A stretch of DNA of 64,000 nt. Source: Methylocystis sp. L43. Its GTDB lineage: Bacteria > Pseudomonadota > Alphaproteobacteria > Rhizobiales > Beijerinckiaceae. This document shows, piece after piece, positions 17,051 to 30,300 of the stretch. Positions within the stretch are counted from its first letter, which is position 1. Each line of letters opens with the position of its first letter. The stretch covers positions 62,001 through 126,000 of the forward strand of contig NZ_JADNRA010000033.1 of assembly GCF_015709525.1 (NCBI RefSeq). The letters are read 5' to 3'. The notes beneath the pieces are model-generated. The model was not told the DNA's origin, made no database searches, and worked only from the letters and a program-made list of their open reading frames with translations. The position numbers were made by a program, and so were the translations under genes.

Positions 17051-18565
17051 ATGCCTATCGCAAACAATCCTCGCGACCGCGCCATTGAAGCGCCGCGCCG
17101 CGCATCCCGCCTGGCGCTGATGGGCGCCGCGGCCGCATTCGCGCTCAGCGCTGCGATCGGTCCGGCGCCGCTGACGCCGGCTTACGCCGAAGCGCCGCTT
17201 TCAGGGTCTGTGACCGCCGCTGGGCCCGCCTCCTTTGCCGACGTAGTCGAGCGCGTCAAGCCCGCCGTCGTCGCCATCAAGGTCAAGGCCGTCGATGATC
17301 AGCACGGCGGCGGCATCTTCGAGATGCCGGACGTATCGCCCGACGACCCCATGTATCGCTTTTTCAAGCGCTTCGGCGAAGGTCAGGGCCGCCCGCAACA
17401 ACACATGACGATGTCGCAGGGCTCCGGTTTCATCATCAGCCCGGACGGTTATGTCGTCACCAATAACCACGTTGTGGAACACGCCAGCGAAGTCGACGTT
17501 GCGCTCGACGACGGAAGAACGCTGCCCGCCAAGGTGGTCGGCACGGACAAGCGCACCGACCTGGCGCTGCTCAAGATCAGCGATGGCGCAAAGCTGCCAT
17601 ATGTCGAGTGGGGCTCTGCGGCGCCGCGCGTCGGCGACTGGGTGATCGCGGTCGGAAACCCGTTCGGCCTCGGCGGCTCAGTCACCGCCGGCATCGTTTC
17701 GGCGCGCGGCCGCGACATCGGCGCAGGCCCTTACGACGACTTCTTGCAGATCGACGCCCCGGTCAATCGCGGCAACTCCGGCGGTCCGGCCTTTGATTCG
17801 CGCGGCAATGTCATCGGCGTCAACACGGCGATCTATTCGCCTTCTGGCGGTTCGATCGGCATCGGCTTCGCCATTCCGGCCGAGGTGGCCAAGGACGTCG
17901 TCGCGGCGCTCAAGGAAAAGGGCTCCGTGTCGCGTGGTTGGATCGGGGTCAAGATTCAAAACGTGACGCCGGAAATCGCCGACAGCATGGGGCTGAAGTC
18001 CGCGAAAGGCGCGCTCATCGCGCAGCCGCAGCGGGGCGCGCCGGCGGAAGAGGCCGGCCTGAAGTCTGGAGACATCATCGTCGCCGTCAACGGCGAAAAG
18101 ATTGACACGTCGCGTGATCTCGCGCGCCGCATCGCGATCCTTGGCCCTGGCAAGACGGCGGACATCACCTATCTGCGCTCGGGCGCCGAAAGGACCGTGA
18201 AGCTGAAACTCGGCGCCCTTCCCGACGAACGGCAGGCGCGCGCTGACGATGAAGGCTTCTCCGAGCGGGGCCCGGAAATGTCCGGCCTTGGGCTTGAGCT
18301 CGCTCCGGCGGCTGAGGTGCGCGGCGCGGGCGGGGAAGGGCTGTTCGTGACTGATCTCGATCCCTCCGGCGCCGCCGCGCAAAAGGGATTGCGCAGGGGC
18401 GACGTGATTATCGAGGCCGCCGGGCAGCCGGTGAGTTCGCGTGGCGAGTTCGCCTCCGCACTCGAGGCCGCCCGCAAGGAGGGACGGCGTTCGGTGCTGC
18501 TGCGTGTGAAATCTGCGGAGGGCGCGAAATTCATCGCCATCCCGGTGAGAGGCGGAGCCGGCTAA
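17051..18565 (+). CDS. degP: Do-family periplasmic serine protease (DegP/HtrA)
   Basis: 504 residues. A signal peptide ends near AYA-EAP (about residue 47). The trypsin-like domain keeps the catalytic triad: His in TNNHVVEH (about 140), Asp in KRTDLALLK (about 170) and Ser in NRGNSGGPAF (about 243). Two PDZ domains follow (GWIGVKIQNVTPEIADSMGL and GLFVTDLDPSGAAAQKGLRRG). DegP degrades or refolds damaged envelope proteins. The gene is preceded by the unusual leader described separately and followed by a strong terminator, then a two-component pair; in rhizobia degP and such a pair are commonly adjacent. Confidence 0.95.
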   Translation: MPIANNPRDRAIEAPRRASRLALMGAAAAFALSAAIGPAPLTPAYAEAPLSGSVTAAGPASFADVVERVKPAVVAIKVKAVDDQHGGGIFEMPDVSPDDPMYRFFKRFGEGQGRPQQHMTMSQGSGFIISPDGYVVTNNHVVEHASEVDVALDDGRTLPAKVVGTDKRTDLALLKISDGAKLPYVEWGSAAPRVGDWVIAVGNPFGLGGSVTAGIVSARGRDIGAGPYDDFLQIDAPVNRGNSGGPAFDSRGNVIGVNTAIYSPSGGSIGIGFAIPAEVAKDVVAALKEKGSVSRGWIGVKIQNVTPEIADSMGLKSAKGALIAQPQRGAPAEEAGLKSGDIIVAVNGEKIDTSRDLARRIAILGPGKTADITYLRSGAERTVKLKLGALPDERQARADDEGFSERGPEMSGLGLELAPAAEVRGAGGEGLFVTDLDPSGAAAQKGLRRGDVIIEAAGQPVSSRGEFASALEAARKEGRRSVLLRVKSAEGAKFIAIPVRGGAG

Positions 18566-18677
18566 GGCCGCTTAAGGACTTCTTGCGTCGAGGCCGTCAC
18601 ACTGCACCCGCCCGCAGCCGGTCTCCGCAACGAAGAGCGTCGGGCAGAGCCAGTCCCCTCCTGGCTTCCGAACGCGG

Positions 18678-18716
18678 GGCAGGCTGGCGCACAATGCGCC
18701 GGCCTGCCGTTTTTTT
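18678..18716 (+). terminator. Intrinsic terminator after degP
   Basis: A 14-bp stem, GGCAGGCTGGCGCA and TGCGCCGGCCTGCC with one T-G pair, loop CAA, then G and seven T. It lies 113 bases after the degP stop and separates degP from the response regulator. Confidence 0.9.
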
Positions 18717-18738
18717 GCAATCTCAGCTATAGTGAAAC

Positions 18739-19422
18739 ATGCGCATTTTGATCATCGAAGACGACAGCGAAGCGAGCGAATACCTCGTCAAGGCGTTCCG
18801 CGAGCAAGGCCATGTCGCCGAACACGCCGCCGATGGGCTTTCTGGCTATGGACACGCCAGCGAAGGCGGCTACGACGTGCTGATCGTCGACAGGATGCTG
18901 CCCAAAATGGATGGGCTGTCGCTGATCTCGGGCCTGCGCGAGCAAGGCGTTCAAACGCCCGCGCTCATTCTCTCGGCGCTCGGCCAGGTCGACGACCGGG
19001 TGAAGGGTCTGCGCGCCGGGGGCGACGACTATTTGCCGAAGCCCTACGCCTTTTCGGAACTGCTGGCGCGGGTCGAGGCGTTGGCGCGCCGCCGGGTCGG
19101 GCCCAAGGGCGAAGAAACTCAATACCGCGTCGGCGATCTGGAGCTCGATCGCTTGTCGCATAAGGTGACGGTCGGCGGCCAAGAGGTGGTGCTTCAGCCG
19201 CGCGAGTTCCGGCTGCTGGAATATCTGATGAAACATGCCGGCCAAGTGGTGACCCGCACCATGCTCCTTGAAAACGTCTGGGATTATCACTTCGATCCGC
19301 AGACCAATGTCATCGACGTGCATATTTCCCGTTTACGCTCCAAGATCGACAAAGGTCGCGAGAACCCGCTTCTGCACACCATCCGCGGGGCTGGGTATAT
19401 GATCCGTGACGGCGCTCGGTAA
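18739..19422 (+). CDS. OmpR-family response regulator
   Basis: 227 residues. The receiver domain has the acidic pair EDD at residues 7-9, the phosphorylated Asp51 (LIVDRMLPKMDG) and the lysine in LPKPYAF. The C-terminal winged helix is typical (VLQPREFRLLEYLMKHAGQVV ... NVIDVHISRLRSKID ... TIRGAGYMI). It is a DNA-binding transcription factor controlled by the kinase that overlaps its 3' end. No clear Shine-Dalgarno precedes the ATG, and a TATAGT hexamer lies only a few bases before it, so a leaderless transcript is possible. The target genes are unknown; degP upstream is an obvious candidate. Confidence 0.95.
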   Translation: MRILIIEDDSEASEYLVKAFREQGHVAEHAADGLSGYGHASEGGYDVLIVDRMLPKMDGLSLISGLREQGVQTPALILSALGQVDDRVKGLRAGGDDYLPKPYAFSELLARVEALARRRVGPKGEETQYRVGDLELDRLSHKVTVGGQEVVLQPREFRLLEYLMKHAGQVVTRTMLLENVWDYHFDPQTNVIDVHISRLRSKIDKGRENPLLHTIRGAGYMIRDGAR

Positions 19423-20709
19423 GCTTTTCCGCACGACAGCGTTCAAACTGTCGATAGCCTATCTCGTGCTGTTCTCGATTGGCGCGGGTCTCGTGCTCGC
19501 GCGCGTCGGCGCCCGCGTCAAGGAAGTGCTCGACGAACAGATCGAGCAGACCGTCGACGCTGAAATCCGGGCGCTATCCGAACAATATGCGCAGGGCGGC
19601 CTGCGCCAGCTCGTCAATGCGGTGGAGCGCCGCGTGCGCGCGCCCGGCGGTTCGCTCTATCTGCTCTCAAGTCATGCCGGGGACGTCATCGTCGGCAATA
19701 TCGAGCCGCCGAATTTCACGCCCTCCGGCGGCACGGAACTCGTCGAGACGCCCTATGAGCGACGCGGCGAGCCGGGCGTCAAGCATCCCGCCTTGCTGCG
19801 GCTGTTTCTTCTGCCCGGCGGCTTTCGCCTTCTCATCGGCCATGACATCGAAGACCATGAAGTGCTTCGCGGCATATTGCGCCGCGCGCTCGGCGTGTCG
19901 CTCTTCTGGCTCGCGCTCGTCGGGGCGCTTGGCGGCTTGTTCGTTTCGCATCGCATGCTGGAGCGCGTTGACGTGATGTCTGGCTCGGCGCGCCGCATCA
20001 TGGCGGGCGATATGCACGAACGACTCGCCATCTCAGGCGCCGGCGACGAACTCGACCGCCTGGCGGAAAATTTCAACGCCATGCTTGAGCGCATCAGCGA
20101 GCTGATGGCCGGTTTGCGCGAAGTTTCCGATAATATCGCGCATGACCTCAAGACGCCTTTGACGCGATTGCGCAACCGCGCCGAGGCGGCGTTGCGGGCG
20201 GGCTCAGACGACAGCACGCATCGTGCGGCGCTCGCCGCCGTGATCGAAGAGTCCGACAATCTCATTGGCGTCTTCAACGCCTTGTTGATGATCGCGCGGG
20301 CGGAGGCCGGATATTCGAGCGACAATATGGCCGTCTTCGACGCCGACTCCGTCGTGCGCGACATCGCCGAGATGTATGAGCCCGTCGCCGAAGAGCAGGG
20401 CGTCCGTCTCGATGTCGCGGCGCAGGACGGACTTGCGGTCACCGGCAGCCGCGAACTGCTCGGGCAGGCGCTCGTGAATCTCGTGGACAACGCGTTGAAA
20501 TATGGCGGGACAGGCGACGAGCCGCGCATCGCCATCGAGGCGCGGCGCGTCGGCGATCGTGTGGAAATCATCGTCGCCGATCGCGGACCGGGCATCGCGG
20601 CATCGGATCGCGAGCGCGTGGTGGGACGTTTCGTGCGGCTTGAGAATTCCCGTTCGCGGCCGGGCTCAGGTCTTGGCCTGTCGCTGGCGGCGGCGGTTGC
20701 GCGGATGCA

Positions 20710-23148
<2,439 letters not shown>

Positions 23149-23271
23149 CGATAGCCTCCAAAATGATTGTGATGCGAACGCGGCTCTACGAGCGAATCAC
23201 CTTCATTCGAATCTCTCGACGCGCGATTGTCCAGACCTTAACGCGACGTTAATGACTCTTTTTTGGGCGCC

Positions 23272-25908
23272 TCAACCAAGCGCTCGCGTCGCGATATCGC
23301 GCAGGTCCGCCGAGAGATTTTTCTGCGCGACGATATGCTTGAGCCGGGCTTCAATGAGTTCGCGGCGCCGCGACTCCATCGTGCGCCACGACCGCAGCGC
23401 CGAGAGAAGCCGCGCGGACACCTGGGGATTCTTCGGATCGACTTCGAGAACCACGGCCGTCAGCAAATCATATCCTGACCCGTCGAGCGCATGAAAGCGC
23501 GTGAGATTGCCGTTGGCGAAGGCGCCGATCAGCGCGCGCACCCGATTGGGATTGCTCATCGAGAATTCCCGGTGCGTCATCAGACCCAATACGCGCTGAG
23601 TGGTCGCCGCTTCCGGAATCATCGCCTGCAGCGAGAACCATTTGTCGATGACGAGCGCGTCTCCGGCATATTGGTCGTAGAATCGGGCGAAGGCCTCCTC
23701 GCGCGCATGGCCGCCGAGAAGCGCCAATGTGGCGAGCGCGGCGAGCTTGTCGGTCATATTGCCGGCAGTTTCGAACTGCGCCGTGGCCAGCGACCGCCCT
23801 TTTTCAGCGTCGCCCGCGGCCAAAAGATCGAGCGTCACATTGCGTAAAGCGCGGCGTCCCGCGCTCGCAGCGTCGGGCGTAAAGGCGCCAGCGGCGGCAA
23901 AGCGCGCGTGAATCGCGTCGAGCTCTGAACCGAGCGAACTGCCGATGTCCGCGCGCAACGCCATGCGCGCCTCAAAGAGCTGATCCGGATCGACGTCGCT
24001 GCCCTTTTCGCGCGCAAGGTCGACGTCCGACGGCAGCGACAGCGCCTGTGCGACCAACGCCGGATCGTCCTCGGCCTTGGCGAGCAGCAGTCGCAGCGCC
24101 TCGCTCAACCCCCGGGCGTCAAGAGCGCCGGTTTCGAGTCGGCCGAAGATCGCCCGCAGGGCGAGGCTTTGCGACGCCTGCCAGCGATTGAACGGATCGT
24201 CGTCACAGGCGAGCAGACGTTCGAGATCCTCGCTCGTCGGCGCGGGTTCGAGGCGCACAGGCGCGGAAAAGCCGCGCAGCAGCGAGACCACGGGCCGTGA
24301 GGGAATCTCGCGGAAACGGATGACGCGCTCGGCGCGGTCGAGTTCGATCAAACCACGGGCAAGTTCAGTCGGCGCGGCGTCTTCGCTGACGAGATCGAGC
24401 TTTTGCCCGTTCTCGCCAAAGAGCGCGAGCGCCAGCGGGATCACGACCGGCTTCTTGTCGCTTTGACCCGGCGTCGGCGCCGTCTCCTGACGTAACTTCA
24501 AAGTGAATGCCTTGGCGATCGGGTCATAGTCGCCCGATGTCGTCACCACAGGCGTTCCCGCCTGACTGTACCAAAGCGCAAAATGGGTCAGGTCGCGGCC
24601 GGACGCGGCGGCGAAGCAGGAGAGGAAATCTTCGATCGTCGCGGCCGTCCCGTCGAAGCGTTCGAAATAGAGATCCATGCCGCGGCGGAAGCTGTCTTCG
24701 CCGATCAGCGTCCGCAGCATCCGGATGATTTCAGCGCCTTTCTCGTAAACGGTCGACGTATAGAAATTGTTGATTTCCTGATAGACGTCCGGACGCACGG
24801 GATGCGCGAGCGGACCTGCGTCTTCGGGGAATTGCGCGAGACGCAGGCCGCGCACGTCGCCGATGCGCTCAACCGCGCGCGAGCGCATGTCAGCCGAAAA
24901 TTCCTGGTCGCGGAAAACCGTCAACCCTTCCTTGAGGCACAGCTGGAACCAATCGCGGCAGGTGATGCGATTGCCCGTCCAATTGTGGAAATATTCGTGC
25001 GCGATCACCCCTTCGATGCCGGCGTAATCGCCGTCGGTCGCGGTGTCGGGCGAGGCGAGCACATATTTGTCGTTGAAGATGTTGAGCCCCTTGTTCTCCA
25101 TCGCGCCCATGTTGAAGTCGGAAACGGCGACGATGTTGAACACGTCGAGATCATATTCGCGGCCGAATTTCTCTTCGTCCCAGCGCATCGAGCGCTTCAG
25201 CGCGTCCATCGCATAGGCCGCGCGCGATTCCTTGCCGTGTTCTACATAGATGGCGAGTTCGACGCCGCGCCCCGTCATCGTCGTGAATCTGTCGCGCACG
25301 ACGCCGAGATCGCCGCCGACGAGCGCGAACAAGTAAGAGGGCTTTGGGAAAGGATCGCGCCAGAGGGCATAGTGGCGATTGGACCCCGCAAGGTCGCCAT
25401 GCTCGACGGGATTGCCGTTCGACAGCAGGATCGGCGCTTCGCCTCTCTCGGCTTCGATGCGCGTCGTATAGACGCTGAGCACGTCCGGCCGGTCCAGGAA
25501 ATAGGTGATGCGGCGAAAACCCTCCGCCTCGCATTGCGTGCAATAGGCCGAGCCGGAGCGATAGAGTCCGGAAAGCTGCGTATTGCCGCTCGGATTGAGC
25601 TCCGTATCGATGTCCAGCGTGAAGGGCGCGTCAGGAACTTTGGCGAGAGTGAGGCGATCTTGCGTCGCTTCATAGTCGCCGGGTCCGAGCGTGCGGCCGT
25701 CGAGCTTCACGCCCAACAGCATCAACTCGTCGCCGTCGAGCACGAGTGGCGCAGAAGGGTCCCCCGCGGGATTGCGGCGCACCGCCAGTCGCGCGGAGAC
25801 GCGGGTCTTGGTCGGATGCAGGCTGAAATCGAGTTCGACCGAATCGATCGCGAAATCGGCAGGACGGTAGTCGGCGAGCCGGATGGCGGCGGTCGAAGGA
25901 TGACGCAT
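23272..25908 (-). CDS. pepN: Aminopeptidase N (M1 family)
   Basis: 878 residues from the ATG at 25908, chosen because GAGGAG lies five bases upstream and the product then begins like other PepN proteins (MRHPSTAAIRLADYRP); the frame is open 29 codons further. PepN is a zinc aminopeptidase that trims N-terminal residues in the cytoplasm. The exopeptidase motif GAMENKGLNIF (about 260) and zinc site HEYFHNWTGNR with downstream KEGLTVFRDQEF (about 300-330) are intact. The C-terminal helical DUF3458 region is present. The PAS kinase gene follows 123 bases later on the same strand; cotranscription is possible. A long antisense frame is a shadow. Confidence 0.95.
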   Translation of the reverse strand: MRHPSTAAIRLADYRPADFAIDSVELDFSLHPTKTRVSARLAVRRNPAGDPSAPLVLDGDELMLLGVKLDGRTLGPGDYEATQDRLTLAKVPDAPFTLDIDTELNPSGNTQLSGLYRSGSAYCTQCEAEGFRRITYFLDRPDVLSVYTTRIEAERGEAPILLSNGNPVEHGDLAGSNRHYALWRDPFPKPSYLFALVGGDLGVVRDRFTTMTGRGVELAIYVEHGKESRAAYAMDALKRSMRWDEEKFGREYDLDVFNIVAVSDFNMGAMENKGLNIFNDKYVLASPDTATDGDYAGIEGVIAHEYFHNWTGNRITCRDWFQLCLKEGLTVFRDQEFSADMRSRAVERIGDVRGLRLAQFPEDAGPLAHPVRPDVYQEINNFYTSTVYEKGAEIIRMLRTLIGEDSFRRGMDLYFERFDGTAATIEDFLSCFAAASGRDLTHFALWYSQAGTPVVTTSGDYDPIAKAFTLKLRQETAPTPGQSDKKPVVIPLALALFGENGQKLDLVSEDAAPTELARGLIELDRAERVIRFREIPSRPVVSLLRGFSAPVRLEPAPTSEDLERLLACDDDPFNRWQASQSLALRAIFGRLETGALDARGLSEALRLLLAKAEDDPALVAQALSLPSDVDLAREKGSDVDPDQLFEARMALRADIGSSLGSELDAIHARFAAAGAFTPDAASAGRRALRNVTLDLLAAGDAEKGRSLATAQFETAGNMTDKLAALATLALLGGHAREEAFARFYDQYAGDALVIDKWFSLQAMIPEAATTQRVLGLMTHREFSMSNPNRVRALIGAFANGNLTRFHALDGSGYDLLTAVVLEVDPKNPQVSARLLSALRSWRTMESRRRELIEARLKHIVAQKNLSADLRDIATRALG

Positions 25909-26211
25909 TTCGCTCCTCAGGGCTAGGGCCACGTTTCTGCGATGATTATAGAACGGGAGCCGTCGTTTGCGACGTCCAGAGCCGCCGAATGCCAAAGCGC
26001 ACAGCCGGTTTTTTTGGAAAATCTCCGGCGAAGGGCCGAATTGCCTTGAGCCTGTCGCCGCATCCGGGCAAGATCAACCCATCGCGGCGCCGTAGGAATG
26101 CGGCGGCCCCTGTCGCGCGCGTCACTTCAGCGTGCGCCGCTTCGCCTTTGGAACGCGTCCCGCTGCCCTCAACAGCGGAAGGCAGGCGAACGGCCTGTAA
26201 AGCGAAGGTTC
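25909..26211. other. Divergent intergenic region, no feature recognised
   Basis: 303 bases between pepN and the RND operon. Apart from the GAGGAG ribosome site of pepN and GAAGG before the adaptor start, I see no hairpin, repeat or near-consensus promoter. Control regions for both divergent units must lie here. Confidence 0.5.
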
Positions 26212-27381
26212 ATGATCACTCACATGCGGCGGACGCTTGCTCCTTTCCTTGGCCTTTGCATTCTCTCGGGCTTTTTTATGCCTGGCGGCCTTCTGACTTT
26301 CAGCGCTCCAACAGCGCAAGGCGCCCCCGCCGAAACACAGAACTTGCAACCGATCCTCGTCAAAATCAGCGAAGATCAAATGCGTGTCGCCGGCGTTGAG
26401 ACTCAGCCCGTTGAGCGGGAGTCAGGCATGGGCGAGCTCGTCGTGCCGGGCGTCGTCGCCGTGCCGCCGCAGCAGCTCCTCATCGTGGCGGCCCCCGCCG
26501 CCGGTCTGGTCGAGACTCTGCTCGTCGCAATCGACGAGGATGTCAAACAAGGCGCGCCGATCGCGACACTGAAGTCGTCGGAACTCATCGAAGCCCAGCG
26601 CGCCTTCCTGCACGCTGTCTCGGAGGCGAATCTCGCGGCGGAGAAGTTGCGGCGCGACGAGCAGCTGTTCAAGGAGCACATCATCGCGGAGCGGCGATTG
26701 ATCGTCACGCGCGCCGAGGCCACTCAGGCGCGTTCGGCGCTGGATGAGCGCGGGCAAATTCTGTCGCTGGCCGGCATGACGGATAAGGAGATCGAGACGC
26801 TGAAGCGCGAGCGCAAGCTCGCTAGCTCGCTTGTCGTGCGCGCGCCGGTTGCCGGCACCGTTCTGCAGCGGCACGGAACGACCGGAGAGCGCGTGCAGGC
26901 GTCGGCGCCGCTCATCACCATTGCGCGGCTCGACCCCATTTGGGTCAATCTACAGGTGCCCCTTGGCCGCGCCGCAGCCCTCGACAACGTCGACCGCGTG
27001 CATTTGCCTCTGGCGGGCATCGACGGCAGACTTATTCGCATCGGCCGCACCGTGGACGCGGCGACTCAATCGGTCACAGCCGTCGCCGAGTTTCGGACCG
27101 GATCGAGTCCGCTGCGCCCTGGCCAAGCGGTTCAGGCGATCCTGCGCCTTAAGGGCGGCGACGCTTCCCAGTGGCGGGTTTCTTCGGACGCTTTGGTGAA
27201 CTTCAAGAATCACAATTGGGTGTTCGTGCGCTCACCGGAAGGCTTTGTCGCGACGCCGGTGACGCTACTTTCCGAGACGCCGCAGTCCGCGTCCGTCCAG
27301 GGCGCGCTCAAGGCAGGCGAGCGCGTTGCGACCCGCGGCCTGCTGACCTTGCTGGCGGAACTCGCCGAGGCCGAAAGGTGA
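26212..27381 (+). CDS. RND efflux periplasmic adaptor subunit (CusB/CzcB-like)
   Basis: 389 residues from the ATG at 26212, preceded by GAAGG. A hydrophobic N-terminus (about residues 6-35) should act as signal or anchor. Domains in order: barrel-sandwich/lipoyl half (VPPQQLLIVAAPAAGLVETL), a helical hairpin (ELIEAQRAFLHAVSEANLAA ... LKRERKLASS), the second lipoyl half (LVVRAPVAGTVLQRH), then a beta-barrel (VNLQVPLGRAA ... GRTVDAATQSVTAVAEF). The adaptor links the pump to the outer-membrane channel. I see no Met/His-rich metal-binding N-terminal tail. First gene of a three-gene operon. Confidence 0.92.
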   Translation: MITHMRRTLAPFLGLCILSGFFMPGGLLTFSAPTAQGAPAETQNLQPILVKISEDQMRVAGVETQPVERESGMGELVVPGVVAVPPQQLLIVAAPAAGLVETLLVAIDEDVKQGAPIATLKSSELIEAQRAFLHAVSEANLAAEKLRRDEQLFKEHIIAERRLIVTRAEATQARSALDERGQILSLAGMTDKEIETLKRERKLASSLVVRAPVAGTVLQRHGTTGERVQASAPLITIARLDPIWVNLQVPLGRAAALDNVDRVHLPLAGIDGRLIRIGRTVDAATQSVTAVAEFRTGSSPLRPGQAVQAILRLKGGDASQWRVSSDALVNFKNHNWVFVRSPEGFVATPVTLLSETPQSASVQGALKAGERVATRGLLTLLAELAEAER

Positions 27382-27390
27382 CAATACGCA

Positions 27391-30300
27391 ATGCTTGAAA
27401 GACTGATTCGTGTCGCGCTCCAGCAGCGGCTGCTCGTCTTTCTTGGCGCGCTCGGCCTCGCCGCTTGGGGGGCGGTCAGCTATTTCAAACTGCCGATCGA
27501 CGCATTTCCGGACGTCGCGCCGGTGCAGGTGATGGTCGCCATGCGCGCGCCGGGGCTCACGCCAGAGGAGTTGGAGGCGCGCGTCACCGTGCCGATCGAG
27601 CTCGCGGCGAAAGGTATTCCCAGCCTCGTTCGCATGCGCTCGATGACGCGTTATTCGGTGACGCTGATCACCTTCGAATTTTCAGAAGGGACCGACATCT
27701 ACTGGGCGCGCGCGCAGGTGAACGAGCGTCTGGCGCAAGCGCAAAGTCAGTTGCCGGACGGCGTCTCCGGCGGCCTCGCGCCGATTGTCACGCCGCTTGG
27801 CGAGATGGTGATGTTCACCATTGTCGGCGGCGACCTCACGCCGACCGAGCAACGCACGTTGCTCGACTGGACGATACGCCCGGCGATCCGCGGCCTGCCG
27901 GGCGTCGCCGACCTCAACGTGCTCGGCGGCTTCGTGCGCACCTTTGAAGTCGCGCCGTTCCCCGCCGCCATGGCGTCTCGCGGCGTCACCGTGGAGATGC
28001 TCCAGTCGGCGCTTTCCAACAACAATAAGAACGACGGCGCGGGGCGCGTGCGCGATGGCGAGGAAGCGTTGCTCGTGCGCGCCGAAGGCCGCTTGCGATC
28101 GCTGGAGGAAATACGGTCCGTCGTCATCGCCGCGCGGGATACCGGCATCGTCCGCGTCGGCGACGTCGCCGAAGTACGAAATGGCGCGTTGCCGCGCAAC
28201 GGCGTCGTCGTGCGTAACGGCGAAGGCGAGGCGGTGTGGGGGCTCGTTCTGGGTCTGCGCGGCGCCGACGCGAGCATGGTCGTCAAGGGCGTCAAGGAGC
28301 GGCTGGCGGAACTCGAGCCGACGCTGCCGAAAGGCACCAAGATTGAAATCTTCTATGATCGCAGCGAATTGATCGGCAAGGCGGTCTGGACCGTACAGAA
28401 AGTGCTGATCGAGGCCATCGTCCTCGTCGTCATCCTGCTCGTCTTGTTCCTCGGCGATCTTCGCGCCGCGATTGTCGTGTCGGTCATTTTGCCGCTCGCC
28501 GCGCTCGCGACGTTCGGCATCATGCGCTGGTGGGGACTCTCGGCGAATATCATGTCGCTCGGCGGTCTTGCGATCGCCATCGGACTTTTGGTCGACTGCG
28601 CGGTCGTCGTCGTGGAGAACGTCGAACATCGCATGGCGCATGCGCATGACGTCAGTCTTTCCGATCGCATCTTCATGACGCTTGAGGCGACTCGCGAGGT
28701 CGCCGTCCCGCTGACGTCCGGCGTGATCATCATCGTCACGGTGTTTCTGCCGCTGCTGTCTCTCGAAGGGCTCGAGGGTCGTCTGTTTGCGCCGGTGGCG
28801 CTGACCATCGCCTTCGCGCTCGGATCGGCGCTCGTGCTGTCGCTCACCGTCGTTCCGGCGCTGAGCGCGACATTGTTGAAGCCCGGCCATGCCGACGAGC
28901 CCTGGCTTGTGCGCAAGCTCGCCGCGATTTACGAGCCGCTGCTCAGACGCTCGCTCGACAAGCCCTTAATTGTCGGCGCCGCCGCTGTCATCGGCCTCGT
29001 CGTCGCCTTCACCGCCTATGCGGGCATCGGCCAGACCTTTATGCCGGTGATGAACGAGGGCACGCCCGTCATCACCATCCGCAAACATCCGACGATCAGC
29101 GTCAATATGGCCGCGGAGACCGACATGCGTATTCAGCGCGCAATCATGGAGCGCGTGCCGGAAGTCAAGGGAATGATGGCCCGGGCTGGCGCCGACGAGC
29201 TCGGCATCGATCCCGTCGGCCTCAACGACACCGATAATTTCCTGACGCTGGCGCCGCAAAGCGAATGGCGCGGCAAGGATATCGATTGGCTGATGGGCGA
29301 GATTCGCGCCGTGCTCGATAGCATGCCCGGCATTTCCTACGCCTTTTCGCAGCCGATCGACATGCGCGTGCAGGAAATGATCATCGGCGCGCGCGGCGAT
29401 ATCGTCGTCAAGATATTTGGCGACGATATCGATGAACTCAACCGCCTCACCCGCGAGGTTACCGCGACATTGCGCAAGATCAAGGGGTCGCGCGACGTTT
29501 TCGGTCTGCAGAACGACGGCATGCGCTATCTGACGGCGCGCGTCGATCGTTTGGCTGCTGGACGCTTTGGCCTGAACGCCGGCGAGATTCAGGACGCGCT
29601 GCGCGTTTGGGTCGACGGTCAGCCGGTCGGCATCGTGCTGGAAGGGCCGATCCGCACGCCGCTCGTCATACGCGGCTCGGAGACCTCGCGCCGCTCATCC
29701 GTCGATTTCGCGCGCCTGCCGATGGTGTCGTCGGAAGGCAAAGTCGTCGAACTGTCGCAACTCGCCGACGTGCGCGTGGAAAACGGGCCGATCCAGATCA
29801 TTCGCGAGGAAGGCCGTCGCTTCGCCACCGTCCTCGCCAATGTGACGGGACGGGATCTTGTCGGATTCGTCGACGAAGCCAAGAAAGCCGTCGCCAAAAA
29901 CGTAAAGACGCCGCCGGGATATCGCTATCAATGGGGCGGCCAGTTCGAAAACCAGCAACGCGCATCGGCCCGACTCGCGATCGTCGTGCCGATCGCGCTG
30001 GCGCTGATTTTTCTCTTGCTTTATCTAACCTTCAACTCGGTGCTACAGGCGACGCTGGTGTTCTGCAATGTGCCTTTCGCGGCGATCGGAGGCATTTTGG
30101 GCCTGTGGCTTTCGGGAGAATTCATGTCCGTGCCCTCGTCGGTCGGCTTTATCGCGCTTATCGGAATCGCGGTTCTCAATGGCGTCGTGCTCATCTCCTA
30201 CATCAACAAGCTTGTGGCTGAAGGCACGCGCAGCACGCGCGAAGCGGTGTTAGAGGGCGCGCGTCGGCGCATGCGGCCCGTTATGCTCACCGCCACCATC

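Noticed and set aside
24583-25926. 447-codon open frame on the + strand
   Set aside because: Antisense shadow of pepN.
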